The notes under the pieces are model-generated. The model did not search any database and was not told where the DNA came from. It worked only from the letters and a program-made list of their open reading frames with translations. A program made the translations under genes and the position numbers. Positions 39,148-53,989 of a DNA stretch of 64,000 bases are shown one piece after another. Position 1 is the first letter of the stretch; each line of letters starts with the position of its first letter. Origin of the DNA: Progne subis subis (taxonomy: Eukaryota > Chordata > Aves > Passeriformes > Hirundinidae); contig JAKJHU010000076.1 in assembly GCA_022316685.1 (NCBI GenBank), forward strand, positions 248,001 to 312,000, written 5' to 3'.

Positions 39148-42100
39148 TCACCATGAGACAATTTGATCTTCAGAAAGAGCTTTTACTCCAAACTATCTCA
39201 GATTTATATTTTAAGCTATATTACATTTTGAAATTAAATCTTCCTCACTCAAAAACCTAAAAATATAAAGGTGGTTCTTCTTGGACCTTCCAGTGGAGAC
39301 AGTTGAACAATATTAAGTATATGTGGAGAATGGTTCTCAGGTTCAAAACTTACTGACTTTTACTGGAATTGAAAGTATGCTGAATTCTGAAGGACTTGAC
39401 CTCAGCTGTAGAAAGAAGACTGCTTCTCAAATTTCTTTTTCGTCTAACTGGAAACAGAAGGAGCCAATGTCATACACAGAATGAAACAGAGACCTGCATT
39501 TCACAGGAATAGTATCTTAAGTCACTTTTGGGAGAGAATGGGAAGGTAGGGGAGAAATCTAAAAATCTTATATTGTTTAAGCATGAAATGACTGCAGTAC
39601 AGCTGTGTGATTCTTAAGCTTTAGGGACAAATAAAGCAACCATAGATACTGTTGAGTAAGTAGTGTTTTTAAGTAAGTAATTTTCAACCAAGCAACGTGG
39701 AGCTAATTGTCCCAGGAGCAAAGCCCCTAGAAGTCAGTCATTGATGCCTGGAGAAATGTGTAAAAAGTGATACATACATATGTTGCAATCTTTTTGTTGC
39801 AGTACTCTTCAGATTTTTGTGGTATTTTATGGAGAGACTTACAATGTCCTTCACCTATTTACTCCAAATTCACTTCTTTATATAGTAAATCAGTAATTTT
39901 GAAGCTTCAGTTTCATTAAGAATAATCTGATTATAGTAGCATTTTTAATCCTTGTACCTGGGCTGGAAGCAGATAATTGTTTTGCTGGGTTTATTTTTAT
40001 TATTCTCCCAGGCCTTCATGTAGCAAAATGGTGATATATACTAAGCACACTTATGAATTTCTCTACAGGATGGCATATTAATCATAAAAATAAATCAAGA
40101 AGTTCTGTTCAAACAGTGAAAATTTTGCTGTTTGTGGAATGCCATTTTTAAAAGTTTATATTAAAAAGCAGAGGATTCTTTTACATTTACCTGTTAATTA
40201 GTATTTTTAATAAAAATCTAACATACTTTTACAAATGAATTTTTGAATATGCCCTTTGGACTAAATATAGTGCTTTTGATTCTGTTTTCAAAAATGTGGA
40301 TTTTTGCAATTGCTTTTTAAACTACTGTGGATAGAGGTAGCATGCACAAATAGGCAGATCACTGTAGTTGCCCATTTGATTTGTCAATGCACTGATATCT
40401 ATACATTGATTCATAAACCACGAGCACTCTACTTTATTCAGCCATTCAGGTCTGTGCATGAATTGTTTATAATTATTTACAGCTCCAAATATGTTTTGCT
40501 GTGGCACTGTCAATTGGTATGATACAAGGATTTTCATATTTATTCTGCTTTATCCTATAGGTGAGGACCTGAAACAAGGAGTAAGTAAATTTTCATTTAT
40601 GTAGATGTAAAATAGTACCAGATTTTAGAATAATAAACCCATATTTATACTGGAGAAAAATCTGTGGTGAAAGTGTAACCAGTCACACTTTAATTTTTGC
40701 TATTTCAGGTTTTACAATTCCTTTTCCCTTACTGGTAATTATACATCATGAGAAGACTAAAGCCGTGAAAAATTACCAGAAAGATTCCCGTCTATATAAG
40801 AGCAGTAATATGAGAAATGGTGTTATTTATTTCACAATATTTTATTTGCAGCGTAGCAATGCATATAAGGGAAAAGTTCCCCAAATGCTGTCAGCAATTA
40901 TAGAACACAGTTAGTCATTTATAATAAGGAGAATCTTCCCCCTGGAAATTGCCTGAAAAGCAAGAAATACACTGGGATCACGCATTCAACTTGTGTAATT
41001 ACCTGAGAGAAAGGAAGGGGAGATTTGTTTCTTGTCAGATTAGCTCTAATCTCATTTTCCCACAGCCTAAAATGACAGCTTTGTACTGATATCTATTAGT
41101 GAACCTGTGGACTCCTTCTTCTCTGACAGGAGATGTTAAAATAGATGGAATCATAGTACCGTGAAAATGCAACCCTTTAGTCTTGGTGGGAAGACCCAGG
41201 TTTCAGCATATCTAGGGCTTTAAGCATTAGAGGTTACAACCGAAGGGCAAAGTGAGGGAGAGAGGGAGAGCAAGGGTGAGAGAGAGATGCTGTACATAAC
41301 ATTTCTAAAAGAACAATCCATTGGGAGTAATTTTTGCAACACTGTTATTTGCAGTTGGAATATGCAGCACAATTGACGTAATTTTGCTAATTACTTATCT
41401 AGACTGTGCATGTGTACCAAGTCAGTGGAGTTATAAACATGATCGATGCACCCACAAATTATTGTGTGTGCAAACCACCGCCCTGAATTTCATGATCAGA
41501 AGGGAATTTAAAGATTTTCAATTCTGACTTATCAGGTCTTATGTTGAGTTCATGATTAATAATTCTCTGCATGATATAAAGTCATATAATATTATTGAAG
41601 ATTGCAGAACACTTTTGTAATGGCAGCTTTCACTAAAGTTTTACATATTGGCATTACATTAATACAATGATGAGCAGAATAAGATCACATAGAACAGAAT
41701 GCAATGTGGCTCATTATTAATCACTTTGTTTTATATCTAGTTGCAAAACATTGTACTAGCTTCTATAAAGGAAACAATGACTAACGAAAGGACACATTTA
41801 TAATTAGACATTAATAGCCTCTGGGGTACAACTGAAATTTGTTCTGGAAAAAGGCTACTAAATCCTGAATGAAAAAACATCACTGGTTAACAGCTAGCAA
41901 AGTCTTAATGTAAATTCTGGAGATAAATACTCACTGCAAAGCAGCAATACTGAATTTGCTCCAGTAACATTACAGCGGTTGTCTCATGCTGTCATTACCT
42001 TTCTTGGACAACACCACCATCAGAATATGCACAACTATAAGCCTAATTGAAATTTAAAAATGGCAAATTGATAGAAAACCTCTGCCATTGTTCTCCCTGC

Positions 42101-45100
42101 TCTTGCAATAGAGAGCTCCTTCAGCAGGAGAAATTATTTAATTCATTGAAACTGATAGGTTTGAAATTTACTGCAAGTGGCAAAAGTGCACTGCTGCATT
42201 GATAAAGCCATTATGTCTGTAGTCCTCTAGCAGAAGGAGATGATGGTTAGGCTGGTACATTTTTTAGAGCCATGTTACATGCCCCAAATGGTCACATGCC
42301 TGTGAAAATCAAGCTACATTAGTTATAGCAATGGTGGAATGCATGAAAAATGTCATGGAAAACATGTCAGTCACAACAGGCATAGCAATTGCTCTGAGAT
42401 GGATATAAAGATCATAACTGCAGTATAAAATAGATGCCTCAATAAATTACTCCACAGATGACTCTGAAACTCTAAACTTTGTGGCAAATAACAAGAGCAG
42501 TGCTGTAAACCTGACCTTAGGCAATTGCATGCCCAAGCATTTCCAGTTAAATCAAGAAAAAAAAAATTACTTTGTGTGAGAGATTTGAAGAGCAGGGTTC
42601 TCTATTGATTCTGAAGAAGCCCGGGCACAAACAGCAGTGTCAGCTCCCGGACTGCAATCCTTTCTCCTTATTGTTTAAGAAGGAAGGCTGGCCTACAGTC
42701 ACGGCTTTAACAAGGAGCTCAACAGAGAAGGTTTTGGTTTTATGTGGTGGATAATTCAGCTGTAAACTGGTCGAGCCCTGATTTACGCAAGTGCTACTAC
42801 ACATCTAATATCAAACAGCTTTCTGAATCTGCTTGTGCTTCAGAATACATTGATCAAATGCTGTCCTTAACTCTTCATCCTATCTCATGTTTACATTCCC
42901 TTTTTTATGTCAGGAAAAATACTGTAGAGTTTGTTTCTGATAACGTGCTTTTTATGAGGACTTGTACAGTGTGACTGAGGCTCACATCTGCTTTACAAGA
43001 ACAGAGGAAGAAGAGCATGTGGAGGTCCAAGAGCAGTTTGTCTTCCTTACCTAACAAATCTTTTCACTTCTGACAGGGACTGGAAAATAATGCTCTGTTA
43101 ATAGTGGTGGGTTTATCTGAGCCCACCTTTCATTTCATATAGTTCACCAAAGACTATGCCTGGATTTCAAATAGTAAGAAAAAGATTTTGCATTCAGCAA
43201 GAGAAACCCTGTGTCATTTAGTCCTCTCATAAGCTTTTAAAATATTAAACTTTTTTATTGTTTCTTTTAGACTGTTAGGAAAAAAGAATCAGAAAACAAA
43301 ACACTGTTCCTGTTGTCAGGGATGACATGTTGACTAATTTCTTATCCTAGGAAGGGCATTTTAATTTCCACTTGTACTTCATTTGTCTGAATTGTCTAAT
43401 AAAGTATTTGCTAATCTGACAAAATTTGAGTTTTCTCCAATTTTCTAAAGTCAATTACTTAAAAACATGTTTGGCTAAATTTTAGTGCTCGTGAAAAGGG
43501 AACTGGAGATACCATCAAGCGAATCATCACATACAAGTTCCCTGGCACAGTTCTGCCAAAGCAGTTCAGTCCCACACCTGTCCTGGAACTATTCACAGAG
43601 CTAATCTATGCAGTAGTTATTCCCGTGTGGGCAACTATCCATGAGAGGCTTGACTGAGACCAGCCAAATTCATCTGCCTTGTGTTTTATTACTCACAGGA
43701 AGCTTGATCTGAAAGAATGAAGGGCTAACATGTTAACTCATACTGTGCCATTTTTCCACTGAGCTTTTTTTTTTTTTCTCTTTTACACTTACAGTAACTG
43801 AATTCTAGACAGATTCTTTACTGGACTTTCTGCAAGATAATAAGTAAGAAGATAACTAGAATTACATGTTGTTCCAAATATTACTGCTACCACAACACTC
43901 ACGGAGAAGGCTGACACTGTAAAAAAACTGCACACTCTCACTAACAAAGCAAGGACATATCTCTTTAGTATACCCTTCACCATGAATTATGTCCTTCCTT
44001 CATATTAGGGGCTCAGACTTGGTGCTGATGCTGATTTTGGGCATTTGGTGTGCCTGGGGGATGAGAAATGCCAGCTCTCCTGTATGTACATGCACAGGGA
44101 GTTTCTGCAGCCATTGCTGCAGAATTTTAGTCCTCAGTCTGTTCCACTTCTTGTCCCCTGACTGCAGAATCCAGTGCTGAATTCTGTCCCTTTAAATAAC
44201 AAATAATATTAATTATTAGCCTTTGATTTAATCACATAAACACACTTTCTGTGACTAAACCCATTCCTGAGAGGAAAATTTAAGACTAATTTCTCACTAA
44301 TTGCTTTACCCATCCCATCTTTACTCTGTAGCTGTTTTTTCTTATGGCTAAAATGCATAGTTTCTAAAGACACAAAAATGAGAACACAGAACAATATTAA
44401 TAGGGAATAGACTAAAGAGCAATAGACTTGCAAAACCAGCAAGAGATCTGTTCTAGAGGTAACACTGAGAGAACACTAACTGTGTGATAACTCAAATGTG
44501 TTATGCCCACCACAGAAACAATTAGGGGAATGCAACAGATCCTTTTGTCCCATTTTAGCTTGTCCTAGAAGGTGCACTGTCCCACTTCTCCCTCCCATGG
44601 CAGTCATTTTCTTTTCAGATGAATAACAACTTAGTTGGTTAAAACTGTGATCACTAGGAAATTATGATTTTCTATTGCAAATAAACTTCTTTATCTCTGG
44701 ACTTCATTTGGTCTGGACAATTTTGATTACTCACTTCCATCCTGTTTTTCAGTTATTTTCTAGTTACTTTCCCTTTCCAGCTTTTATCTTCCCTTGGCAC
44801 AAAACTTTAACACTTGACTTTCAAAAATTGTATGAGAAATATTTAAATGAAAATAAAAGCCTCTGTGAGCATTATTATTTCAGTTTTGATAGTATCTTTA
44901 GGATAGTTGTCCTCAATGCACCTGACATGACAGACATAAGAGGATGAACTCCAGCTTAAAATAAAGATCCTTCTTAGCTGAAGAGCTAACTAAAAATTCT
45001 GATTCAGCCTATGCTGCCACATTTATTTAAAAAATAGAGACAGTAAAAGAGAGAAATAGAAGAGTAGTATGTCTCTACCAGAATGCAAACCCATGTCAAA

Positions 45101-45145
45101 AGTACCCCAGACAGCGGGAAGGTAAATTTCATAGCAAGGCTCCAG

Positions 45146-45147
<2 letters not shown>
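39146..45147. other. FLRT2 intron 1, no gene seen
   Basis: AT-rich non-coding sequence with only short ORFs that have no recognisable domains. A short GA-rich stretch lies at about 41,255-41,287. Confidence 0.55.

Positions 45148-45210
<63 letters not shown>
45148..45210. repeat. Poly(T) tract, 63 bases
   Basis: This is the longest mononucleotide run in the window and the only long one with T on the plus strand, so it reads as poly(A) in the FLRT2 transcript orientation. No element body is recognised on either side. Confidence 0.95.
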
Positions 45211-45215
<5 letters not shown>

Positions 45216-47079
45216 CCTATTGTATTATTAAACCGGAGATAATCTTTCAGCATAGCACTGAAAGAGTTAAAAAGAATGCCTTTCGACAAGCACTGGCTAT
45301 CAATCAACACAAGACAATATACAGCACTATATTTAAACACCCCCTCCCAAGATTGCCAAGTATTTTTTCACAAGACTTAAGCAGCCTGTGAACTGACACT
45401 GATGTTATCTGAAATTTAAAAGTGTTTATTCTCTTGGTGCTCAAAAAGGATCATCTTTCTGCAGCTGGCTGACTACGCTAGAGGATGCCTTCTCTGGGTC
45501 AGCACATGTATTACCAGACAATCATTCGGCAGCTTGTAAAATATGATTGCATATGAGATATTGATGGCCTAAGGGAAGTTCTGAATATCAGAGGTTCATA
45601 ATTAGAATATCTATGCATTTGATTCAATAGAGCTTCCATCAATGTCACAGAGATGAGTGGTTATGAATTTCAGAGTCATCTCTGCTCATACTGACTGATT
45701 TATGTACTTTTAGTTTTAGACAAATGAAGGGTGAAGAGTAAAAACTCTTCTACCTAGAGACCTCCTTATCCTTTGAAGGGCTCTGAAATTTATAATTGTA
45801 TCTCCTGGTGATCAGGATCAAGCTCCACAGTTGGTACTCATGACCTATTTATGATCATGCATCCATCCACTTTCAGTCATTCTGTCCTCTTATCTGTAAA
45901 TTCACAGTCACACCATGTAGGATGTGTGGATCTGCTGATAAGACATTTTTGCAGGAAAGAGAATCTGGGCAGATCAACAATTCTGTTGCCAGAGCTGCTG
46001 GCAGCAGCTCTAACATCTCATTTATTCCAGATTTATAAAGATACACTGTGCTGATCTGAGAATAGAAATGAGTGTTTGATTTCTGTGATAACAGACAGAC
46101 CTGTATGTGGTACTACATACAAAGTTAAATACATACGGGTAAGATGATCCAGTGTGGAACCAAAAACAACCATCTTTTTAGCATTGAGATTTCCACAGCT
46201 CCTGAAATGTGGGCTTCGGTGTCCTTTGGTTTTGCTTTTGGGTTTGTTTTAGTGGGTTTCAGTTGTTTTTTTAGCATTTTATTTAGTTTTCAATGACAGC
46301 ATTTTACTGGAATTATGCATAACTAAAAGCTAAGATTCTAGGTTATCACACAAGAAGGGATACAGAACCCTGTATCCAGAATTTAAAATTAAATCAAACT
46401 TTATCATTTTTCTTAAGACCATATTGAATGGAGTAATATTTGGGAAAACTGTTCTGTATTAATTGTGGAGGGAAAGCACTATAGAAGAAAACCAAACAAA
46501 CTAGAAAAACATATATAACAGGTTCCATTTCAAAGTTCTGTGGTATCATTTTTGCTCCACTACCTAGTTAAATAATAAAAAAGGAAGATGCTAACTAAAC
46601 TTCAGAAGGAAATAGATTTTGTTACGTGATCTTTTGCTACGCCAATTCTCTTGAAAATATCTTTTTTGTTGGTTTTTTTTTTTTTTCTGTACTTTGTGTG
46701 CGTGTCTCCCCACATGCATGTATTTCCATTTTTATCTTTTTAATACATAATACCACATGAATAAAAAAGATTTCAAAAAGGGTATTTTTATAGGGCTCAA
46801 CATGGATAAAGGAACTACAGTAACATTACTGTCAGATGCTCTGCCACAGATGCTTAAGAATCTCTGGGCAATTACAATGGACTAGGCTCTGTCTATGACA
46901 TTCAAAGTGCAAACTCTTAAAAGAATGAGAGTGCCCATTATACTTCTTTCTTCCCTAAGTATTTTCAGGGCCACAGTGGTAGACACTTCTCTCCATGAGC
47001 AAATACTGTAATTCTGCTGCACCACTGATAAACAGCAAGGTTTTGAAATTAGTTCTGTTGAACAGTGAAAGTAATTTCT

Positions 47080-47080
<1 letters not shown>
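45211..47080. other. FLRT2 intron 1, no gene seen
   Basis: AT-rich non-coding sequence without a supported feature apart from a T run at about 46,673-46,686. Confidence 0.55.

Positions 47081-47128
<48 letters not shown>
47081..47128. repeat. Poly(A) tract, 48 bases
   Basis: An uninterrupted A run on the plus strand. Confidence 0.95.
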
Positions 47129-47131
<3 letters not shown>

Positions 47132-47737
47132 ACTTCTACTGGCAAAACACATTTTACAATTTACTGTTGAACTGTTCAAGAAGCGGCTCTTCACTGAGCA
47201 GCATGGCACAAGGCCAGAATGAGCTATTTCAAAATCACTGTTAGGAATATACCAATTTGATACACAGGATTTAGCAATACAGATGAGAATGACTGCCTGG
47301 ATGTTAAAACTTAATAGTCCCTCACTGTATACTCATCTTCAACATGAGGAGATTTGTTCTGAGACAGCCAAATCGGTTTTAAAGAAGGAGAAAGTTATCA
47401 GGCTGGATAACATGTTTTATTGGCTTGTTTTGTTTCAGAAATAAATTTTCAATGGGTAGTTCAAATGGGTAGTCAAAGCATAAAATGATGCGATTTTGAA
47501 AAAGTTTAAATTAAGAAAGAAAATGTTATGAGCATACAGCATACTAGAGAGACAAGTGTGAGGTGTTGGTTAGCCTTTCCTATCTTTTCTACTTCCACTT
47601 TCTCTTCTCCAACAATGTGGGTGCTTACAGTAATGGATCTGTACAACATGATGCAATATGCATCTAGAACAGTAATATATTTAATTGGAGTCCTACAATC
47701 ACTGGATCTAAGATAACAAAAATTCAGGTATCAAAAT

Positions 47738-47872
47738 GTTGTGGGTTTTGTTGTTTTTATTTGGGTGGTTTTTTTGTTTGTTTGTTTTGGGGTTTTTTTG
47801 TGGTTTTTTTTTTTTTTTTTTGTTTGGTTGTTGTTTGTTTGTTGGTTGGTTTTTTTTTTTTTTTTTTTTTTT
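47738..47872. repeat. G/T-only low-complexity tract
   Basis: About 135 bases made almost only of T and G (TTTG, GGTT and long T runs). Such tracts are common in bird introns. Confidence 0.85.
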
Positions 47873-50800
47873 GCATAACGATGAAACTTAAGAGCAAGTT
47901 ATCAACTGACATAGTGCTCAGGAAATAATGTGTAGTCTTGGAACATTTGTGACTAAGTCCAAAGCTAAGTGAGTAAAGATAAGAATAAGGTTAAACCTAG
48001 ATGAGCTAATGAGATGACCTGTGAAACCAGACAAACAAGACTGTTAAACAGGGTACATTTAGTTGGATGCAAATCTCTCAATGACACAAGAAGCACCACC
48101 TAGGAAAAACTTCCTAGATCACAAATGAAATTATAAGGTACTGCTAACAAATACTGCTTCATTTAGAGACACCTGACGTAGTTTCAGTTAGCATTTAAAG
48201 CATGAAACAGGCTCACTAAAACTCCCTCACTTACCAAAATCATAATTCATTAAATGATATGCACACATGATGTCTCGTCTACAGATAGTTTTTACAGAAG
48301 TATACCTATGTATGCGGTGCCTGTGACAAACACACATACTGCTACAATCCTAATAAAGACACAGTTCTAGTAACTTAAATCACTTTTACCTACATAGCTT
48401 GTTTTCCTATACATACCTGAAGAAACTACTACTGAAAGCGTAAATACATTAGTATAACCAGAGACATGCTGTTGGGGTTGTATCATCTTCAATTACAGCT
48501 AAATGACATCACTTTGGGGTATTTAAATCATTACTCACATGAGTAATACCTAATAATGAGAAGAGTGTCTGTGAAATTATCTTGCCAGTGAAAGAAAGAA
48601 GGATTGAGTCTGGCATCAAGTACAATAGTTTAAAATGGAGTTCTTCAGCTGTGAAGTTGCATTTCATAAGCTCAGGTAAGTTTGCTACAGACTCTTTCCA
48701 TTGACCTAGGGAGCAATACCTCTTAGGAGCACTTCAGCTTTTTTACCCTGTATAGAAATTTGCAACACACTGGAGGAAAAAGTATACCTTTTTTCTTATT
48801 GTTTAATTTGATTTGCAGTTCACCAACAAAATTAATTTTGAATTAATATTAATTATACATGCTTTGAAAGGTCTGAGGAAGACAGTCACAGTCACCTATA
48901 TTTGTAACACAAAAAAACCCTGTATATATATGCATTTCCATATATATAGCCTACATTTCTTTTTCAAAACTGCATATTATTCTCATGTTCTTTCAGTAAG
49001 ATATTAATTGAATTTTTTTTTTTTTTTTTTGGCATTACTTTTCAATGACATTTTAAAGGTCATCTTTTTCTCTGTAGGAAAAACATACAGGAAATCTTAA
49101 GAGAAAGAAATATTTGCACTCTGAACCTACAGGTCTGCAGTTGATGAACCTATGACTGCAGTTTGACCACCTTTTGATCCTCTGCAACCTGTATGAAGAT
49201 TGAAGACTGTGCATGAGCATCACCAAAGCCCCCCAGCATTCCTAGGACATGCTGCTGGAGCACTCCCACAGAGACAATCCTTTAAAAGTTGATGTCTCCT
49301 GGCTAACTCTCACAGAACACCTTGGCCAGGTGTGAGCTGCTAGTGCAGCTACGTGGTGCAGCACTGTCAGAAAAACTCTTCTCTTTAAATTAATTTGACT
49401 GTTGGTTTTGGGAAGGAATGACAAAAGCTGCCAGTGAGAACTGAGAGTAACACTGCAGCACACTGATTTCTGTTTTCAGGAGGTGCTGATGAGGCTTTTC
49501 CTTCAGAGCTCTCACCTTCCCCGCTTTCAAGAGGTCATGTCGTACTTCCATCTAGTTTACGGTATTTACTACAAGAGAAGTGTGTATCATCAGCCTGCCC
49601 AGGCCTTCCTGAACACAGGTGTACACGACAATGAGTGTCGAATAAATCAGATATGCAATTTCAAAATATTTTGCTTGAAATGTTCCCACAAGATCTCAGA
49701 CATTAAAAATATCTTTAAAATTTTTGGAACTTCTTTAGCTTAATTTAGTCATCTAGAAGGAACTAGCTTGACATCTATATGATATTTTTTAAGATAATTC
49801 GATTAGCAAGGGCAGCTTGGACACAATAAAGAACTTTGGCCAAAGAGCAGAACTTCTGTCACTTCATCCAAACATTTTCACTGTGATATATTCAAAAATA
49901 AATGATAATAAAAGGAAGTGAGTACTGAATTCTGTGGCTCAAGGTATGTCTCTGCATGGGCCAGGATTTTCAAAAACACTGTGTAGACCATCACAGTAAT
50001 CTACAGATTGATACAGCCTGAAGTGCCTTTCAAAATCTTTCCTTTTTCTTCAAAATGTTTTGACTGCTGTCTTTAATCCACAACTGTTGCATAAAATTAC
50101 AGTGATGACTTATATTGTGAATAGTCACCTGGTGTTTAAGAGTTATAGAAGTTGCACGTTGGCTTGAAAGCCAGGCCAGAATATTATCTGTGACATCCAA
50201 TATTCTCCTTAGTAAGGGGCAGATCCTACAAAACACTAACCAAGGCCTGTTGGAAGCAAGTCACCTCTCACCTAGGGCCAAAGTAAAGCTATTGCTTTGA
50301 AGGACCAAACCTGGCAATGATCTGATCCTGTATGTCAAAAGAGGGTTTTTTCCAAAAGGACTTAAGCAGTTTCAAAGACAGCACCTTTGAATGATAAACA
50401 ATCTTCTGTGTCATATGCCTTTTTAAATACATCCTTGCAGTACACTACCTAGAAAAGGTTTATGAAAAAATCCACACCAAATAAAGCAGTCATAGCTTGA
50501 AGTAAAATATACAGAAGACTGTTTCTAGGTAGAGTTGAAACACAAGATTTCTTTTAAAAAGGGAAACTTTACAGACCTTGTTCTGCATCATTAAGTTTTC
50601 AGGCATGCTGAATAGAGCATGATGAATTTTTTTTATGTTGCTGCTAGTGTTTAATTTTGATACAGTTCAAGGGGCCACATCAAGAGAAGGAATCAAAGAC
50701 AGAAAAAAACAAACAAATAACCTGTTAACTGGGAAAATCATCAATTAATAAAAAAGGAAAGATATAAGAAGGTCCCAACACCTTTCATCAGTGGCTGAAA

Positions 50801-53430
50801 ATATCAGATTAAATTGTAGTATTCCTGGGGCATATTGTTTGATGTGATTAGAATATAATTTTTTAAACAGAGTAGAGCTGTTATTTCAAACACTTCTTTC
50901 CTGAGTATCATCAATGGATTAAGGTTTGAGTTTGTTTAAAATAAATGAATAAAACATCCCATCATTTTAATTATGATCTTTTTGTGGTTGTTTTTCTTTA
51001 AAAGAAGTAAATAACTTGAAAGGTGTGGGTTACACATAGCTGTAGGGAAACTGAAGCTCATATCTTCAGTGTATGTTAAAATAGTTTTCTTTCAAAAAAT
51101 AAGAACTGTATATTATTCTTTTCTACTTTTTTTTTTTTTTTTAAGCTAAAAACCCCAAATATTTGTTAAAAAAAAAAAAATAAAAAAAAAAAAAAATCGA
51201 TTTTTATACCTCTGAGGCAAGTTCCAACTCTTTCGGTTTCTTGAAGAAATAAATAAAAAGCTTTTCAGAAAGACCCCTAAAAAGACTGCCCAAGGGAGAG
51301 GGAAGGAAACACCTAAAAACATCACATTGCCAAGCGCTGAGGTAATCAACTACAATCTGAGAAATGTCAAATAGTGGTATTCATCTGCTCAAAGATTTTG
51401 CTGATCAAGTCCTTAACTGCCATTTGCAATCACTAACTAAAATATGGAATATAGTTGTGGATATAAACAAGAAGCAAATTAGTATCGGAAAGCTGGGTTT
51501 AATAATCCTCTAAAAGAGTCCATCTGTTTTGTAAAGACCCCTTTTTCCTTGATCTCTGACATGTATGCCTAATATAGGCAGCACTAGACTTTTTTTTTTT
51601 TTTTTTTTACAATTTTTAAACACTCTGCTACTATAAAATCTGCTCACAGTATATCTGAGCTGAGTGTTTCTCTCAAGTTTCAATTAGGTAAGCACTGAGG
51701 GGTAATAAAATTTCACAGAGGTTCAGCCTGCTTTAGAGTAAGTATTATAGTATCAGACAAATATAAATGCAATTCCCTTAGTACCAGTGTTCAATAGCAC
51801 TGACTACTTCTTATTTTTCTGTTTTTTGCAAATATTTATCATATTATCACTGGAATAGCTGAAGCATACTGAAAGTGCTTTCACGTTTGGAGTTCAGTTT
51901 TGTTTTCCTGCTTAAAACATTAGAAAATCACATTGTTTGCACTGAATATAAGATTGATAACCTAAAAAAATACGTGATTTGCAGGTATAAAAGACTAAAA
52001 CAATTTATAGTCTGTATTTCCAATCCACTATGGTGAGGGGAAAAAAAACAAAAAAACCACCATTGACTACACCCTTCTCGCAGATAGAGGTCACTAATGG
52101 ACTGGATTTGAATCTGCCTAGTGAAAGCCTGAAAGTTACATGAAAGTATCCTAGGCAAAAATGAACCCATTCTGAGATTAAAGAGGTAACAGAAATGACT
52201 AAGAACTAAAGCTCTCACCTTCCTGGAAACAGTATTATCATAAGTGTGCCTTCTTTCTCGTCCTTTATATAGAAAGCTCAGTACAGGAAAAGCCTGATAG
52301 TTGTACTTATTTCAATTCCTTTTTGTTTTCTTCATTTGGTAAGACTGTGTCTCTCCTTCTTTGCAGTGGGAAGGGCAGGGAAGTCAGCCCTAATGACATC
52401 CCACATTTTAGATACTGCTATTTTAAGCAGTGATTGCAAGCACATTCTTGATTCTTGAAGGAAAGCATAGCCTATGTAATGCAGATTCCAACTGGAAGGG
52501 TGTAGGGTTGCAAAAAGGAGATATGTCTACATCCTAAATCAAACTCTCCAGCAGGCCAGGATATAAATGTGACTTGTAACAGTGGCTCAAATTAGATCCA
52601 GACTTCCCCAAGCCAAACACAGATAACATCACCTTATACAAAATATAGGGTGTACATGTGTGTGAGAAGCCACTCTTGAGAAGGCTGGGTGCATTCCAGC
52701 ACCACTTCTTGATAAAGCCTTGGACTTTGGAAAACACTGATGACTGTTCTAGTCACAGGTAGTTTTATAGACACTGTATTTGCACAGTGCTCTGCCTTGT
52801 TTTACCTACAGTACTCCAGGCCTGAACTCTCTTAACTGCCTCACTACCATATCAGGACACAGAATAACCATTGAAATAGCTTCTTGAAATCTCTCCTCAC
52901 ATAAGTTTCAGAAACAAGATCAACACTAACATTCTAACATCACTTTTGTCACATAGAAATAATGACTTCAAAATCACATCTGTTATGTGGTTTTTTATTA
53001 TGCGATGCTTAGGTCTTTTTCATTATGCAAAGTTTATGTCTCAGTGATAACATTGAGTATATTGGCTCTTTCAAAGAAGAAAGGAAGGAGAGGTGGATAA
53101 AGATATAGGTACAGTACCTTTTAAGAGTTTTGAAAAAAATGCCAGGATGAACTTTTCTCCTTTCAAAAAATATATATATTGAAAATCAATTAATTAGCTT
53201 TGTCTTAAACTACAAATACATAAAGGTCTGTCTTTGGAGAAAGACCATGTCAGTGAATGAAGCAAGGAATGAAGTCCATGGAAATTTGTAGGGTTTTTTG
53301 TATGGTTAGTTGGGTTTATTAAACCCAAGCACTGATCAATCTCAACCTCTAAACTGGTTTAATTTCCCTGCAAGCACTGTAAAGTTAGTTACAGTAAATA
53401 AACCCCTCTTTAACATACACCCTGACTTTC
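47873..53430. other. FLRT2 intron 1, 5' part, no gene seen
   Basis: AT-rich non-coding sequence with T runs at about 49,013-49,030, 51,127-51,142 and 51,592-51,608 and A runs at about 51,168-51,196. An exon-like acceptor (TTCTGTTTTCAGGAGG, about 49,470, plus strand) has no convincing coding sequence after it. Confidence 0.5.
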
Positions 53431-53465
53431 GGGGGGGTTGGAGGGGGTGGGGGTGGGGGGGAGGG
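53431..53465 (+). other. Strong G-quadruplex motif
   Basis: G runs of 7, 5, 5 and 7, then GGG, are separated by 1-4 base loops, the classic intramolecular quadruplex pattern. The G-rich strand is the plus strand, which is the template strand for FLRT2. It lies about 0.7 kb inside the putative intron from the candidate exon 1 donor. Confidence 0.85.
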
Positions 53466-53989
53466 TAGACAGAAGGAATGAGAGAGGGGAGAGGTCTGAC
53501 TTGCTTTTAGTATCTTTTCCTGCTCCTCGTGTAAGGAACCTCTCCCTTTCTATTTGGCTGAATGCTGCATTGCAAAAAGCAGTATCTGAAGAAATATAAT
53601 CAGTACCTTCCACACACAGTGCAGGAATTTACACGGATTTGTGCCTTGGATTTATTAGCTTATTGTAAGCCTTAAAACAGATTTCCTCCATTAAAAATAA
53701 TTAAAAGCTCCTGTTGACTGCTTCCCACTCTGAAAAGAAGGTGGAGAATCTTACCCTCTTAACTTTGCTGATTGTTTATTTATCTTTTATGGGGTTTTAT
53801 GCCGTAGTCAAGAGAGGTCTTTTCAGCTGCTTGACTTCCTTATGCTATTTTTTGTACACGCACCATCCCCACGCACCCAGCCCCCCACGGTATTTACTCT
53901 TATTTTGCCAGATCCCCGTCTAACTCGTCAGGTCTCTGAGCCGCTCTTTTGTATTCCGAAGTCTTGATCCGATTCTCTTAACCTCGCCC

